From the NCBI RefSeq assembly GCF_004010155.1, contig NZ_RRYH01000029.1:1-64000 (forward strand): a stretch of DNA of 64,000 nt. The letters are read 5' to 3'. The position numbers and the translations under genes were made by a program. This stretch comes from Solirhodobacter olei (GTDB lineage: Bacteria; Pseudomonadota; Alphaproteobacteria; Rhodobacterales; Rhodobacteraceae). Below the pieces are notes generated by a model. It had not been told where the DNA came from. It did not search any database and saw only the letters and a program-made list of their open reading frames with translations. This document shows positions 44,000-52,445 of the stretch, piece after piece (within the stretch, counting starts at the first letter, position 1; every line of letters begins with the position of its first letter).

Positions 44000-45139
44000 A
44001 TGGAATTGCGGGCGAGCATTCTTGAGTCAATTCATGATGTAGATGCGGAGCAGTGGGATCGGTGCTGCGGCCCCGATGATCTCTTGGTGAGTCATCGCCA
44101 CCTCGCGGCCTTGGAGGATTCAGGTGTAGCTGGGCCGGAAAATGGCTTCACGAGCAGCCATGTGGTGCTGCGTGATGCGCGACACAGAGTTGTTGCGGTC
44201 GCGCCTGCATATCTAAAGTCGCACAACGAAGGAGAAATGGGCGTAGATATGGGTCTACGATTGGCGCATGAGCGCTTGGTAGGAAGTTATTTTCCAAAAT
44301 TGCAGGTGGAAGTGCCGTTCACCACGTTTTCGGGTACGCGCTTTCTTGTCCGCCCTAATGTCGACCGCACGAGAGCCGTTTGCGCGCTCATAGGTTCGCT
44401 TAAGCAACTGGCAGCGGACCGCGGGGCCTCGTCCGTTCAGATTGCGTATTTGGCGCCCGAATCTGGGGATCCCCAGATCTTGCGCGGGCTGGATATGGCC
44501 ATAAGCGAGAGCAACACCTTTGTCTGGCGCGCCGGCGACGATATGTCCTTTTCCGAATATGTCGCGGGCATGACAGGCAGTCGGCGTCAACGGATAAACC
44601 GCGAAAGGCGGCAAGTCCAATCCCGCGGCCTCGACTTTCGGTATTTCAGAGGGGGGGGGCTACAGCCTGAAATGGCCAGCCAATTCTTTGATTTTTACGT
44701 CTCGACCTTTGCACGACATGCGAACAAGCCCCCGTTAAACATGGACTATTTTAGGCGTGTTTTTGAAACCATGCCAGAGTCTGTTGACCTTTCAGTGAGC
44801 ATCGAGGGCAATGTCTGGGCAGGTGCCTCGATGAGTATCAACGGTTCTAGCAGAGGCCGCGCACTTTATTGGGGTCAGGCTGGGGACATACCCAATCTCC
44901 ACTTTGAACAGTTTATCTATCGCTCCATCGAGCGCGGATTTGTAACCGGACTCGATGTGGTGGATTTCGGTGGAATCGGTGAGCACAAGGGCCGGCGAGG
45001 GTTGGTGTTGGAGCCGATGGCGCATGCATTCTGGTTCACCGATGCCGCCATGCGCGTGATCGCGGAGAAGGCCTCTCAGCACAAGTGTGCACTAGCCGAG
45101 GCAGAAAGGGTGGCCGAGCGCAAGCACCTCGAGTGCTAG
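44000..45139 (+). CDS. FemAB-like (DUF482) transferase, first paralogue
   Basis: The 379-residue protein fits the DUF482/FemAB-like GNAT family: HDVDAEQWD near the start, HRHLAALEDSG, LAHERLVGSYFPKLQVEVPFTT, and a C-terminal GGIGEHKGRRGL with AHAFWF. FemA/B proteins transfer aminoacyl groups to peptidoglycan, but DUF482 has no proven substrate. Long stretches are the same as in the gene at 45516, so the two are tandem duplicates. There is no signal peptide, so it is likely cytoplasmic or membrane-peripheral. It sits between two adenylation-carrier genes, and a carrier-bound donor in place of aminoacyl-tRNA is an attractive inference. The ribosome site before ATG 44000 is weak. Confidence 0.8.
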   Translation: MELRASILESIHDVDAEQWDRCCGPDDLLVSHRHLAALEDSGVAGPENGFTSSHVVLRDARHRVVAVAPAYLKSHNEGEMGVDMGLRLAHERLVGSYFPKLQVEVPFTTFSGTRFLVRPNVDRTRAVCALIGSLKQLAADRGASSVQIAYLAPESGDPQILRGLDMAISESNTFVWRAGDDMSFSEYVAGMTGSRRQRINRERRQVQSRGLDFRYFRGGGLQPEMASQFFDFYVSTFARHANKPPLNMDYFRRVFETMPESVDLSVSIEGNVWAGASMSINGSSRGRALYWGQAGDIPNLHFEQFIYRSIERGFVTGLDVVDFGGIGEHKGRRGLVLEPMAHAFWFTDAAMRVIAEKASQHKCALAEAERVAERKHLEC

Positions 45140-45515
45140 GCCGGACGTCGGTGATCAGCCGGTTGTTTGGGCAATTGAATGCCGGCTATCCTTTTCCGGG
45201 TCGTTACCCTTGACCGACGAAAGGGATGTTGTGATGATCTTTTGAATCGTGACATCGCACAGATTTTTCTGAGGGTGAGGCGCCGTAGAACAAGTAGTGA
45301 TGGCTGGGAATGAATAGTATTGACATTTTGCGGTCATAAAATTGTCATTGCAGCGGCTTTAGCTGCCTGACATTGCCGTAGGGGCAGAGAATCGATCGAC
45401 GAGGTTTCAGGAGGCTTTCGGGAGCTGGATGTGCTGGTAATGTTAGGGATGCGAGCGGGCAACGCGGCCTTGCCGTTTCAGGCCGCTGCTTGCATTTTCG
45501 GGCGCGTATAGACCG
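45140..45515. other. Spacer between the two FemAB-like genes
   Basis: These 376 bases contain no gene. They may be what is left of an intergenic region after gene duplication and probably contain the promoter of the 45516-49293 unit. I saw no strong promoter, terminator or operator. Confidence 0.4.
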
Positions 45516-46670
45516 ATGGGTTGGGTGGCCGAGACATATTCGTCGATCCACGATATCCCTGCTGAACAGTGGGACATGTGCGTCGGTCCGCAGGACGTGC
45601 TTCTCATTCATCGTCACCTGGCCGCACTTGAAGATTCTGGCGTCGCCTCTCCTGAGAGTGGATTCACGCCAAGCCATGTCGTCCTTCGTGATTCCGAAGG
45701 CAAGATAGCTGCCGCGGCGCCTACCTATCTGAGGTCGAACTCGAGAAGTGAGTTGGGCGTCGATTTGGGGCTGCAGATGGCCCATGAACGCCTTGCAGGT
45801 CCTTACTACCCGAAACTCCAGGTAGAGTTGCCCATGATGCCACAGGCTGGCATGCGCCTACTTGTTCGTAAGGGTGTCGACCTGCGCAGGGCCGCGCGTG
45901 AGCTTGTGGGTGTCCTTCAGCAGATCGTGATGGATCGAGGCGCTTCGTCTGTTCAGATTTCGTTTATGCGTCCTGGGTCTGAACATGCGGAACTCCTGCG
46001 CGATATGGGTATGTCCTCCACACAATCCAATACGTTCGTTTGGGTGCGGGGTTCTGAGACGACCTTTGACGAATACCTAGAACGCATGACATCACACCAC
46101 CGAGCAAAGATTCGCAGAGAGCGGCGGATGGCCTGGGATCTCGGCCTGACCTATCATTATTTCAGGGGCCCAGATCTGGTCGCTGAAATGGCCCAGCAGT
46201 TCTTCAACTTCTACAAGTCAACCTACGAAAGGTATTCGACCGTACCGGCATTGAACCTGGCCTATTTCCAGCTTGTGTTTGCAACCATGCCGGAACTCGT
46301 CGACCTGTCTGTTTCCTTTGACGGGAGCGACTGGGCGGGCGCTATGTACAGCTTGAAAGGCTCATCATCGGGTCATTGCATCGCCTGGGGTCAGGGCGGG
46401 GATTATCGCCATCTCCATTTTGAACAGGTCATCTATGGATCCATTGAGCGCGCATTGGCTACCGGTGTGGAACGGCTGGACTTTGCCGGACTCGGATCGC
46501 ACAAGTCAGTCCGTGGCCTAAGAGCAGAGCCGGTGCATCATGCGTTCTGGTTTCGCGATCCAGCAATGCGGGAGGTCATCGAAGCCATCTGCCAACGTAG
46601 AACGAAGGATGCGGAGACGGAGCGAGAATCAGAATTGGCACTACTCCCGTTCGTGGCAGGGAGAGATTGA
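45516..46670 (+). CDS. FemAB-like (DUF482) transferase, second paralogue
   Basis: The 384-residue product matches the protein at 44000 over its whole length, with the same landmarks (HDIPAEQWDMC, HRHLAALEDSG, AHERLAGPYYPKLQVELP, FEQVIYGSIERAL, AGLGSHKSVRGL, HHAFWF). The start is set by alignment with the paralogue, since no clear ribosome site precedes ATG 45516. Differences are concentrated in the middle and C-terminal tail, so the copies may act on different donors or on successive positions. Its stop overlaps the thioesterase start by one base, which places it in a unit with the thioesterase and second adenylation-carrier gene. Confidence 0.8.
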   Translation: MGWVAETYSSIHDIPAEQWDMCVGPQDVLLIHRHLAALEDSGVASPESGFTPSHVVLRDSEGKIAAAAPTYLRSNSRSELGVDLGLQMAHERLAGPYYPKLQVELPMMPQAGMRLLVRKGVDLRRAARELVGVLQQIVMDRGASSVQISFMRPGSEHAELLRDMGMSSTQSNTFVWVRGSETTFDEYLERMTSHHRAKIRRERRMAWDLGLTYHYFRGPDLVAEMAQQFFNFYKSTYERYSTVPALNLAYFQLVFATMPELVDLSVSFDGSDWAGAMYSLKGSSSGHCIAWGQGGDYRHLHFEQVIYGSIERALATGVERLDFAGLGSHKSVRGLRAEPVHHAFWFRDPAMREVIEAICQRRTKDAETERESELALLPFVAGRD

Positions 46671-47527
46671 TGGCTGCGCCAGAAAAAGAAGAACCCAAGG
46701 CCCTGCGATGGTTAGCAGGTAAAACGAACGGTGCCACACTGATATTTATGCCAGATTTTGGCGGCAACGTCATATATGCCAGTCCACTCGTGAAGGCTCT
46801 ATCTGATGTCTGTAATTGCTATTCGATGCTTTTGCCTCCGGAATTCCTTTCCCCATCGGGCGCGCCTTCAATAGAAGAGCTGGGTAGTCAATTTGCATCA
46901 AAGATAATTGGTTCACAATTAAGTGGCCCCATACACATACTCGGGCATTCCTATGCAGGCATCCCAGCCTATGAAACCGGACGCCAGCTCGCGCAGCGCG
47001 GCGCCGCCCCAGACATGGTCTGGTTGCTCGACCTCTCTCGGCGCCGTAGATTTAACCTCCGCGAGGTCTCTCGTCACCCCTTTGCTCACTTTAAGGGCCT
47101 GTCGAAGTATATCTTGGCCAACAGGCGACGTCTCTTCCTCAGGCGGCAAAATCCGGATATACTTTCTGCCTATGGCGTAATGCCTTTTAATCTGACTGAG
47201 CATCCTGAATCCTATCGGGACATCATCCGCCGCAACTATGCAGCGCTGCTAAAGTATCGGCCGCGACCTAGCGGATCTCCCATTACGGTCCTTCAAGCGA
47301 TTGAAGAGATCGACGCCTTTTATGAGGATGGATTAGGTTGGCGAGAGCTTTCGCTCGGGCCATTTCGCAGCATCGACGTGCCCGGGAACCATCTCTCAAT
47401 GCTTAGGCAACACGAGAACGCAAACTACATTGCCGATCTAATTCGAACAGACTTGCTGGTAGAAGCTACGCCAAATGGACAAAATATCCGGCGCTCCGGA
47501 TCTGAAATTAGAGAGAATGTCACATGA
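46670..47527 (+). CDS. NRPS/PKS-type thioesterase (alpha/beta hydrolase)
   Basis: The 285-residue protein looks like a thioesterase of the type used with carrier proteins: FMPDFGGNVIYASPL near the N-terminus, nucleophile Ser94 in LGHSYAGIP, a basic lid region (RRRRFNLREVSRHPF) and a C-terminal GNHLSMLR with the catalytic His. It could edit mis-loaded carriers or release a product from one of the two adenylation-carrier proteins. It overlaps its upstream neighbour by one base and the downstream gene by four (ATGA), which indicates tight co-expression. GC content is low for this replicon. Confidence 0.82.
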   Translation: MAAPEKEEPKALRWLAGKTNGATLIFMPDFGGNVIYASPLVKALSDVCNCYSMLLPPEFLSPSGAPSIEELGSQFASKIIGSQLSGPIHILGHSYAGIPAYETGRQLAQRGAAPDMVWLLDLSRRRRFNLREVSRHPFAHFKGLSKYILANRRRLFLRRQNPDILSAYGVMPFNLTEHPESYRDIIRRNYAALLKYRPRPSGSPITVLQAIEEIDAFYEDGLGWRELSLGPFRSIDVPGNHLSMLRQHENANYIADLIRTDLLVEATPNGQNIRRSGSEIRENVT

Positions 47528-49293
47528 CAGAAGAGCTCGTGCAAGTACATTCCCCTGAGCCTGCAGCATCGCGGTTTGCTGCGCGCGTCGACGATATGCT
47601 GCGCATAAATAGCAGTGAGCTGTTTGCCGACCTTGCATCCGGACCTATGAGTTACGCGAATTGCCAAGAACGGATGTATGCTCACTGTGGGGCCTTCGCA
47701 CAAATAGGCCTCACAGCAGGCGACAGAGCGCTCATTCGATCCAAAAATGACAGTCAGGTGATTACGCTTTTCCTGGCAATGTTGCGAACCGGTATTACGC
47801 CCGTGATTGCTGATGCCGGGGCGACCAATGCTGAATGTGCGGACCTGGCAAGACATTGCGAGATTCGTGCAGCTTTCGCGGACCAGACTTTCCCGGTTCT
47901 TCCGGAGGTGGAGTTGGTTGCTATCGAGGCTGATGGTTTAATAAACAGCCGGTTGGAGGGATCACATCCGACCAATTTTCCAAAGATGCCTACGGCGGAA
48001 ACTGCTCTTCTCGTGTTAACATCCGGCACCACTTCCACGCCCAAAGCGGTGCAATTGACCTATGCCAATCTCATTGCCCAGCTCGACATCTTCGAGGAGG
48101 TATACGGGTTCGGGCCTGGTATTAGGCTCCTTAACCTGCTTCCGCTTCACCATGTCGACGGTTTGATCCGCGGACCTCTCTCCGCATTGTGGTTCGGCGG
48201 CTCTGTCCATCGCAGCAGATCCTTCTCGATGCAGGCGGTGCCCGGGATCTTAGAAGAGGTCGCAAGTAAGCGTATAACGCACCTAATTTCGGTTCCGGCA
48301 ATGTTACGGATCATAGAACGGGCAGGAGCTGACCACCCAACAGCCTTTAATACTCCCGATTTCCGTTTTGTCCTGTCAAGCGCTGACATGCTAGATGCGG
48401 CTCTGTGGCGGCGATTTGAGGAACGTTTTTCTGTTTCGGTTGCCAATGCCTACGGGTTGAGTGAGGTGGTGTGTGATGCGCTCTTTGCCGGACCTGAAAG
48501 TGAGACCAGGCACATAGGAACACTTGGACGTGCGGTCGGCTGTTCTGCACTGCTTATCAACGATGCCGGAATTGAAGTGGCCGCGGGCGAGACTGGAGAG
48601 CTGGTGCTTTCAGGGCCGACTGTGATGCAAGGCTATTTCAATGCGCCAGAGGTAACTGGTTCTGTCCTCAAGAGTGGCTCGTTTTATACTGGCGACTACA
48701 TGCGGATCAATGAGAGTGGGCTTTTCGAATTTGTCGGGCGCAAGAAAACGTCTATCGTGTCAGCAGGGAACACCATCCATCCGGAGGCCGCAACGCAGGT
48801 TTTATCGTCCATGCCCGGCGTTTTGGAAGCAGTCGCATTCGGAGTGCCAGATGAGGCGATGGGTGAGCGACTAGTGGCTGCCGTCGTTATTTCACCAGCA
48901 CATACGATCAGCGAAGCCGACTTGGCCGCACACTGCCGCTTGTCACTTTCCGCTGAGCGGGCGCCGCGCGAGTACCATATTGTGGACAGCCTTCCACGAG
49001 GGGCAAGCGGAAAGGTAAAACTCGAAGAACTCGCAATGCTCTCGCGAGAAACGGCCGCGCCGAAGCTGGATGTCCTCTCTATTGCGGCGAAGTGCTTCAA
49101 CGTGCCGGTCGAAACACTCTCTATGGCTTCGAACCCATACAATACCACTGGCTGGGATTCACTTGCGCATCTTCAGCTAATTGAAGCTGTGGAACATGCT
49201 TACAAAATTCAATTTTCACCGATGCAGATTGCCCAAATCCTATGCCTCGGAGATCTCAACGATTGTTTGGGGGAAGCATTGAAGACTGCATGA
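47524..49293 (+). CDS. Stand-alone adenylation-carrier protein
   Basis: The 589-residue protein has an ANL adenylation domain in about residues 25-510 (P-loop LTSGTTSTPKAVQL, NLLPLHHVDG, NAYGLSEVV, YTGDYMRINESG, SLPRGASGKVKL with the catalytic Lys) and a C-terminal carrier domain with Ser546 in TGWDSLAHLQ. There is no condensation or thioesterase domain, so it activates one acid and holds it as a thioester. Substrate-pocket residues cannot be decoded by eye; HHVDG in the A3-A4 region resembles acyl- and aryl-acid ligases as much as amino-acid domains. It ends the tightly coupled 45516-49293 unit. Confidence 0.85.
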   Translation: MTEELVQVHSPEPAASRFAARVDDMLRINSSELFADLASGPMSYANCQERMYAHCGAFAQIGLTAGDRALIRSKNDSQVITLFLAMLRTGITPVIADAGATNAECADLARHCEIRAAFADQTFPVLPEVELVAIEADGLINSRLEGSHPTNFPKMPTAETALLVLTSGTTSTPKAVQLTYANLIAQLDIFEEVYGFGPGIRLLNLLPLHHVDGLIRGPLSALWFGGSVHRSRSFSMQAVPGILEEVASKRITHLISVPAMLRIIERAGADHPTAFNTPDFRFVLSSADMLDAALWRRFEERFSVSVANAYGLSEVVCDALFAGPESETRHIGTLGRAVGCSALLINDAGIEVAAGETGELVLSGPTVMQGYFNAPEVTGSVLKSGSFYTGDYMRINESGLFEFVGRKKTSIVSAGNTIHPEAATQVLSSMPGVLEAVAFGVPDEAMGERLVAAVVISPAHTISEADLAAHCRLSLSAERAPREYHIVDSLPRGASGKVKLEELAMLSRETAAPKLDVLSIAAKCFNVPVETLSMASNPYNTTGWDSLAHLQLIEAVEHAYKIQFSPMQIAQILCLGDLNDCLGEALKTA

Positions 49294-49596
49294 TGGTAGA
49301 ATGTGGTCAGCCCGCTTCGTACGGCGTTCCTCAATAAATTCAATATGATATGTGTAGCAATGGCATGGTGCTCGTGTGACTATCGGCTGACTCATCACCA
49401 TTTCGCGGTCGAGCATCAGGTCTGTTAGGATATTCTTTAGTGGTCCATTCTGGTCCGCGAGTTGCTTAAGGGGCCGCATCTCTGTCCGCTGTAGGCTACC
49501 TTATCAGTTCTTCCTCCTGTGGATCTTCGACTGACGCCCGCCTTCGTCCGGTAGTTTCGGATGCCCTAACTGATCAAATCCCTGCTTGCGTGGCCG
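49294..49596. other. Gene-free stretch between cluster and glycosyltransferase
   Basis: No gene or known element is recognisable. Transcripts of the carrier-protein cluster (plus) and the glycosyltransferase unit (minus) converge here. No perfect terminator hairpin stood out. Confidence 0.4.
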
Positions 49597-49803
49597 CTAC
49601 TGGGGTTTGTGGGGTGCATCTGCCACCTCTGGTTCAAAGGCCTTTTCGTAGAGCCGGGCGTTGGTCGGATTTGCGTCTCTTTCCTCGGTACGCGGACGAT
49701 GCTTCATCGCGGCTTCCAAATCCGCGGGGTTTTCATAAAAGAAATTATGCGGAACCTTGCAGTCAAAAGCGACCCGAACATCACCATAATCGTGCAAAAT
49801 CAA
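49597..49803 (-). CDS. Possible small protein after the glycosyltransferase
   Basis: A frame of 68 codons starts at TTG 49803, which overlaps the TGA stop of the GT4 gene by three bases, and ends at 49597. Codons and composition look natural (VPHNFFYENPADLEAAM, ARLYEKAFEPEV), and the NPADLEAAM part recalls the tail of a GT4 enzyme. It may be a coupled small protein or the remains of a longer glycosyltransferase tail cut off by a frameshift near 49800. No domain is recognised. Confidence 0.35.
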   Translation of the reverse strand: MILHDYGDVRVAFDCKVPHNFFYENPADLEAAMKHRPRTEERDANPTNARLYEKAFEPEVADAPHKPQ

Positions 49804-51086
49804 TAACCCATAACCTGTTCAGATCGGACTGTGTCGCCGGAGGTAGGGTCTTTCGCGAGCGCATTGAACAAGCCTGACCCCCAGGACAGCGATCGATCGA
49901 AGATCTTTTGCCTGACCGAAGCGGTTGCCGCGCAAAGATCCCGATAGGCCTTCTTGTCTGCGATCAGCCCATTCATTGCCGCCGCAAGGGCCTCAGGGTT
50001 GTCGGCTTCATAGACGACGCAGCTGTCCGCGAGCAGATCTGCCGCTGGGACGACCGAGCTGAGTACCGAAGGCACACCGTGAGAGGCGGCCTCGAATCCG
50101 ACCAGGGCCAAGCCTTCGTTAAAGCTCGCCATGGTCGGGCAGATCAGAAGATCGGCAGCGGCAATGGCGGCATGAACCTGTTCGCTCTCCAGGCTGCCAA
50201 CGAACGATATCTTGTCCCGGTGCGGGGATGCGGCAATCCGTTGCGTGACCGCCGTGTCCGCCGAGCCAGACCCTGCAAGAGTGAGCGTCAAGTAGGGATA
50301 GGCCGCCGCGAGCTGTTCGAACACGTCGATCAGCATGAACACGCCCTTAAATCTTTCGATCCGCCCCAAGAATAGAAGGTCGCGCACCGCGTCGGGTTCG
50401 ATCAGGGCCTGCTCTCGCAGGATCTGAGGGCACTCAACCTCCGCCTCGAAGCGGCCACCGGTCAAGGCCGCAATTTGCCGGGCGCATTCGTGCGAGGTGC
50501 AGATCGCCCCGTCCAGCGACCGGGCCATGTGGATAAGCATGGCCTTGCGAAGCCGACCCTTCAGGGTCCGCGGTGGGCGCTGCATCGGCCAAAAGGTGTT
50601 ATGCATCGATAGTATCAGCGTCCTTCCTCGGGACAGGGGCTGCCATGATCGTTTTGGGGCGTGCGTCGAGATGACGACGACATGAGGGTTGAAGTCGTTC
50701 GTCAGGTCAACGATTTCGTCCGCCAGTGCCGCGCGGCTTCGCACGCGATCGATCCAGCCTTTCGCGGACCTCTCGTTGACCTGGTCGAAGCGAAACCGTT
50801 TGCCTGCCGCGGCCGCGGAATCCCCTATCCTGTGGTGGGCGATGATCTGACAATATGCGTTCAGCTGCGTCATCAGTTCGTAGAACATCAAGGAATAGGT
50901 GATGCATGGAACCCTGGGGTCGTGTTGACCTGAGCGCCAGTAGTCGAAGGTTCCCGCGACATCTCCCGGTCCCGGGACAAACGTCACCCTCAAAGGGTCC
51001 GACCCAGACAAACCTAACCGGGACCGTACGATCCTGCCCGCGTGCTCTGGCACGTGCACCACATTGGACAGTTCACCGGTATCCAT
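49800..51086 (-). CDS. Glycosyltransferase family 4 protein
   Basis: The 428-residue GT-B enzyme has a clear C-terminal GT4 half: LLFLGRIERFKGVFMLIDVF near residue 236, SFVGSLESEQVHAAIAAADLLICPT, and the donor-binding EGLALVGFEAASHGVPSV. The N-terminal acceptor domain is less typical. It probably adds a hexose to a surface polysaccharide; the family also includes mannosyl- and galactosyltransferases. It is convergent with the carrier-protein cluster, so a shared product (a glycan that is then acylated) is conceivable. The start is ATG 51086 with only a weak ribosome site. Confidence 0.85.
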   Translation of the reverse strand: MDTGELSNVVHVPEHAGRIVRSRLGLSGSDPLRVTFVPGPGDVAGTFDYWRSGQHDPRVPCITYSLMFYELMTQLNAYCQIIAHHRIGDSAAAAGKRFRFDQVNERSAKGWIDRVRSRAALADEIVDLTNDFNPHVVVISTHAPKRSWQPLSRGRTLILSMHNTFWPMQRPPRTLKGRLRKAMLIHMARSLDGAICTSHECARQIAALTGGRFEAEVECPQILREQALIEPDAVRDLLFLGRIERFKGVFMLIDVFEQLAAAYPYLTLTLAGSGSADTAVTQRIAASPHRDKISFVGSLESEQVHAAIAAADLLICPTMASFNEGLALVGFEAASHGVPSVLSSVVPAADLLADSCVVYEADNPEALAAAMNGLIADKKAYRDLCAATASVRQKIFDRSLSWGSGLFNALAKDPTSGDTVRSEQVMGY

Positions 51087-51336
51087 TCAAGTCCGCCACG
51101 ATCGTGCCAAGTCGGTGATTTCAAAAGTGTTGAGGCATCCTAGTCGGTAGGTGACATCCAAATCCATGAAAATCCGTGGGCTAGCAGGTTTGGCGACCGA
51201 CGTGCAATGTTGAGGCTTCAGAGCTGCTGCTCAGGGCGGGAGATCAAATCCAAAATCGTCCCCGACGATCAAACATCATAACACTTGTAACCACTTTGCG
51301 GGGTTTCGAGGCAATACATGCTTCCATCCAATAGGC

Positions 51337-52387
51337 GGTGTTGCGCAATTCAGCCTCTGGCCTGGATCGGCCCCTTCCCACTGTCGTTCAGGTGATGGCT
51401 TCGATTTCCGCCCTGCCGAGGGCGGTGAAGGCGTTCATGATAGTGATGCGGATCTGGAATTCGGCGGTCTGTCGATCGGGGTCTCGTGACACGATCCACT
51501 CGCCGAAACGCTTCAGGCAATTCATCCAAGCCTCGACCCGACTTCGGACGTGATTGCCCCCCAATCGCTTCCAGTGTGCCCTGCCCAGATGGCCCGTTGT
51601 GCGTAGGATCTTGTTTTGGACAGTCGCGGCCGGGCAATTTTCTTTCCATGCACGGCCGTTATGGCGGATGGGGATGATGGTATCGGCGGGATGGTCGATG
51701 ATTTCGGCTTGGCATCGTCGCGTGTCAGGCGCGCCATCCGTGGTGACGGGGGGCGATCCCTTCCTCCTCGAGAATTTGGGCCAGCAGGTCCGGCAGCAGC
51801 GGGCTGTCCCCTTGACGGGCTCGAGGTGAACTCGACCGCGTGTAAGTCGCCAGTCTCGGCGTCCATGGTGATATGAACCTTCCTCCATTGCCTCCGACGT
51901 GACGGAACATGCTTGCAGGGTGAAGGGCGTCTTGGAAACGATCCGGCGGCTCGTTTCAGTCCTGAACAGGCGGAGCGCCATCCGCCATCGCCACGGAACT
52001 TGATGCCGGTGCGATCGATAGGCAGGTTCAAGGGCTTGCCTGAAGAGCGATAGAGAATCTGCACCCTGATCCACGCCTGCCGCGTGCACAGGGTCAAATA
52101 GTCCGGCACCGACCAGTCGAGCCCAGCCTGCGCATTCCGGATCAGGCTCTCGGCCAGTCTGACTGTCTTCCGCAGCTGGTGCCCGAACAGCACTTTCAGC
52201 GTGAGGCAGACCTGGACCGCTGCATCGGAGAACGTCTCGGGTCGTCCCCGTTTGCCGGTTTTCCGGCGTGCCAGACCGTGTCGGGATCAAACCAGACCGA
52301 GAGCGAACTCCGCTGGCACAGCGCCGCGCTATAGGCGGACCAGTTCATCGTGCGATAGCAGGTGGAAGAGGGTCTCAGCATAGCACC
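51337..52387 (-). mobile_element. Decayed IS5-family insertion sequence
   Basis: The element is about 1.05 kb, a normal IS5-family size. GGTGTTGCGCAA at 51337-51348 and the reverse complement of 52376-52387 (GGTGCTATGCTG) look like worn terminal inverted repeats, matching at seven of twelve positions. No clear target duplication was seen. The transposase inside is broken by frameshifts, so it cannot move by itself. Confidence 0.65.
51388..52381 (-). pseudogene. IS5-family transposase, frameshifted
   Basis: Three reading frames each hold one part of a single IS5-type DDE transposase: the N-terminus (TMNWSAYSAALCQRSSLSVW) in 52196-52381, the middle (FGHQLRKTVRLAESLIRNA, IDRTGIKFRGDG, RRQWRKVHITMDAETGDL) in 51522-52193, and the C-terminus (WKENCPAATVQNKILR, MNCLKRFGEWIVSRDPDRQT) in the frame ending at 51388. 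At least two frameshifts are needed to join them. It lies between the glycosyltransferase and FAH-family genes. Confidence 0.8.
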
Positions 52388-52445
52388 AATCTAACGCACT
52401 GGATTCGCTAAGTGAATTATCCTCGCCGCTTTGTGCTAGCGCGGT

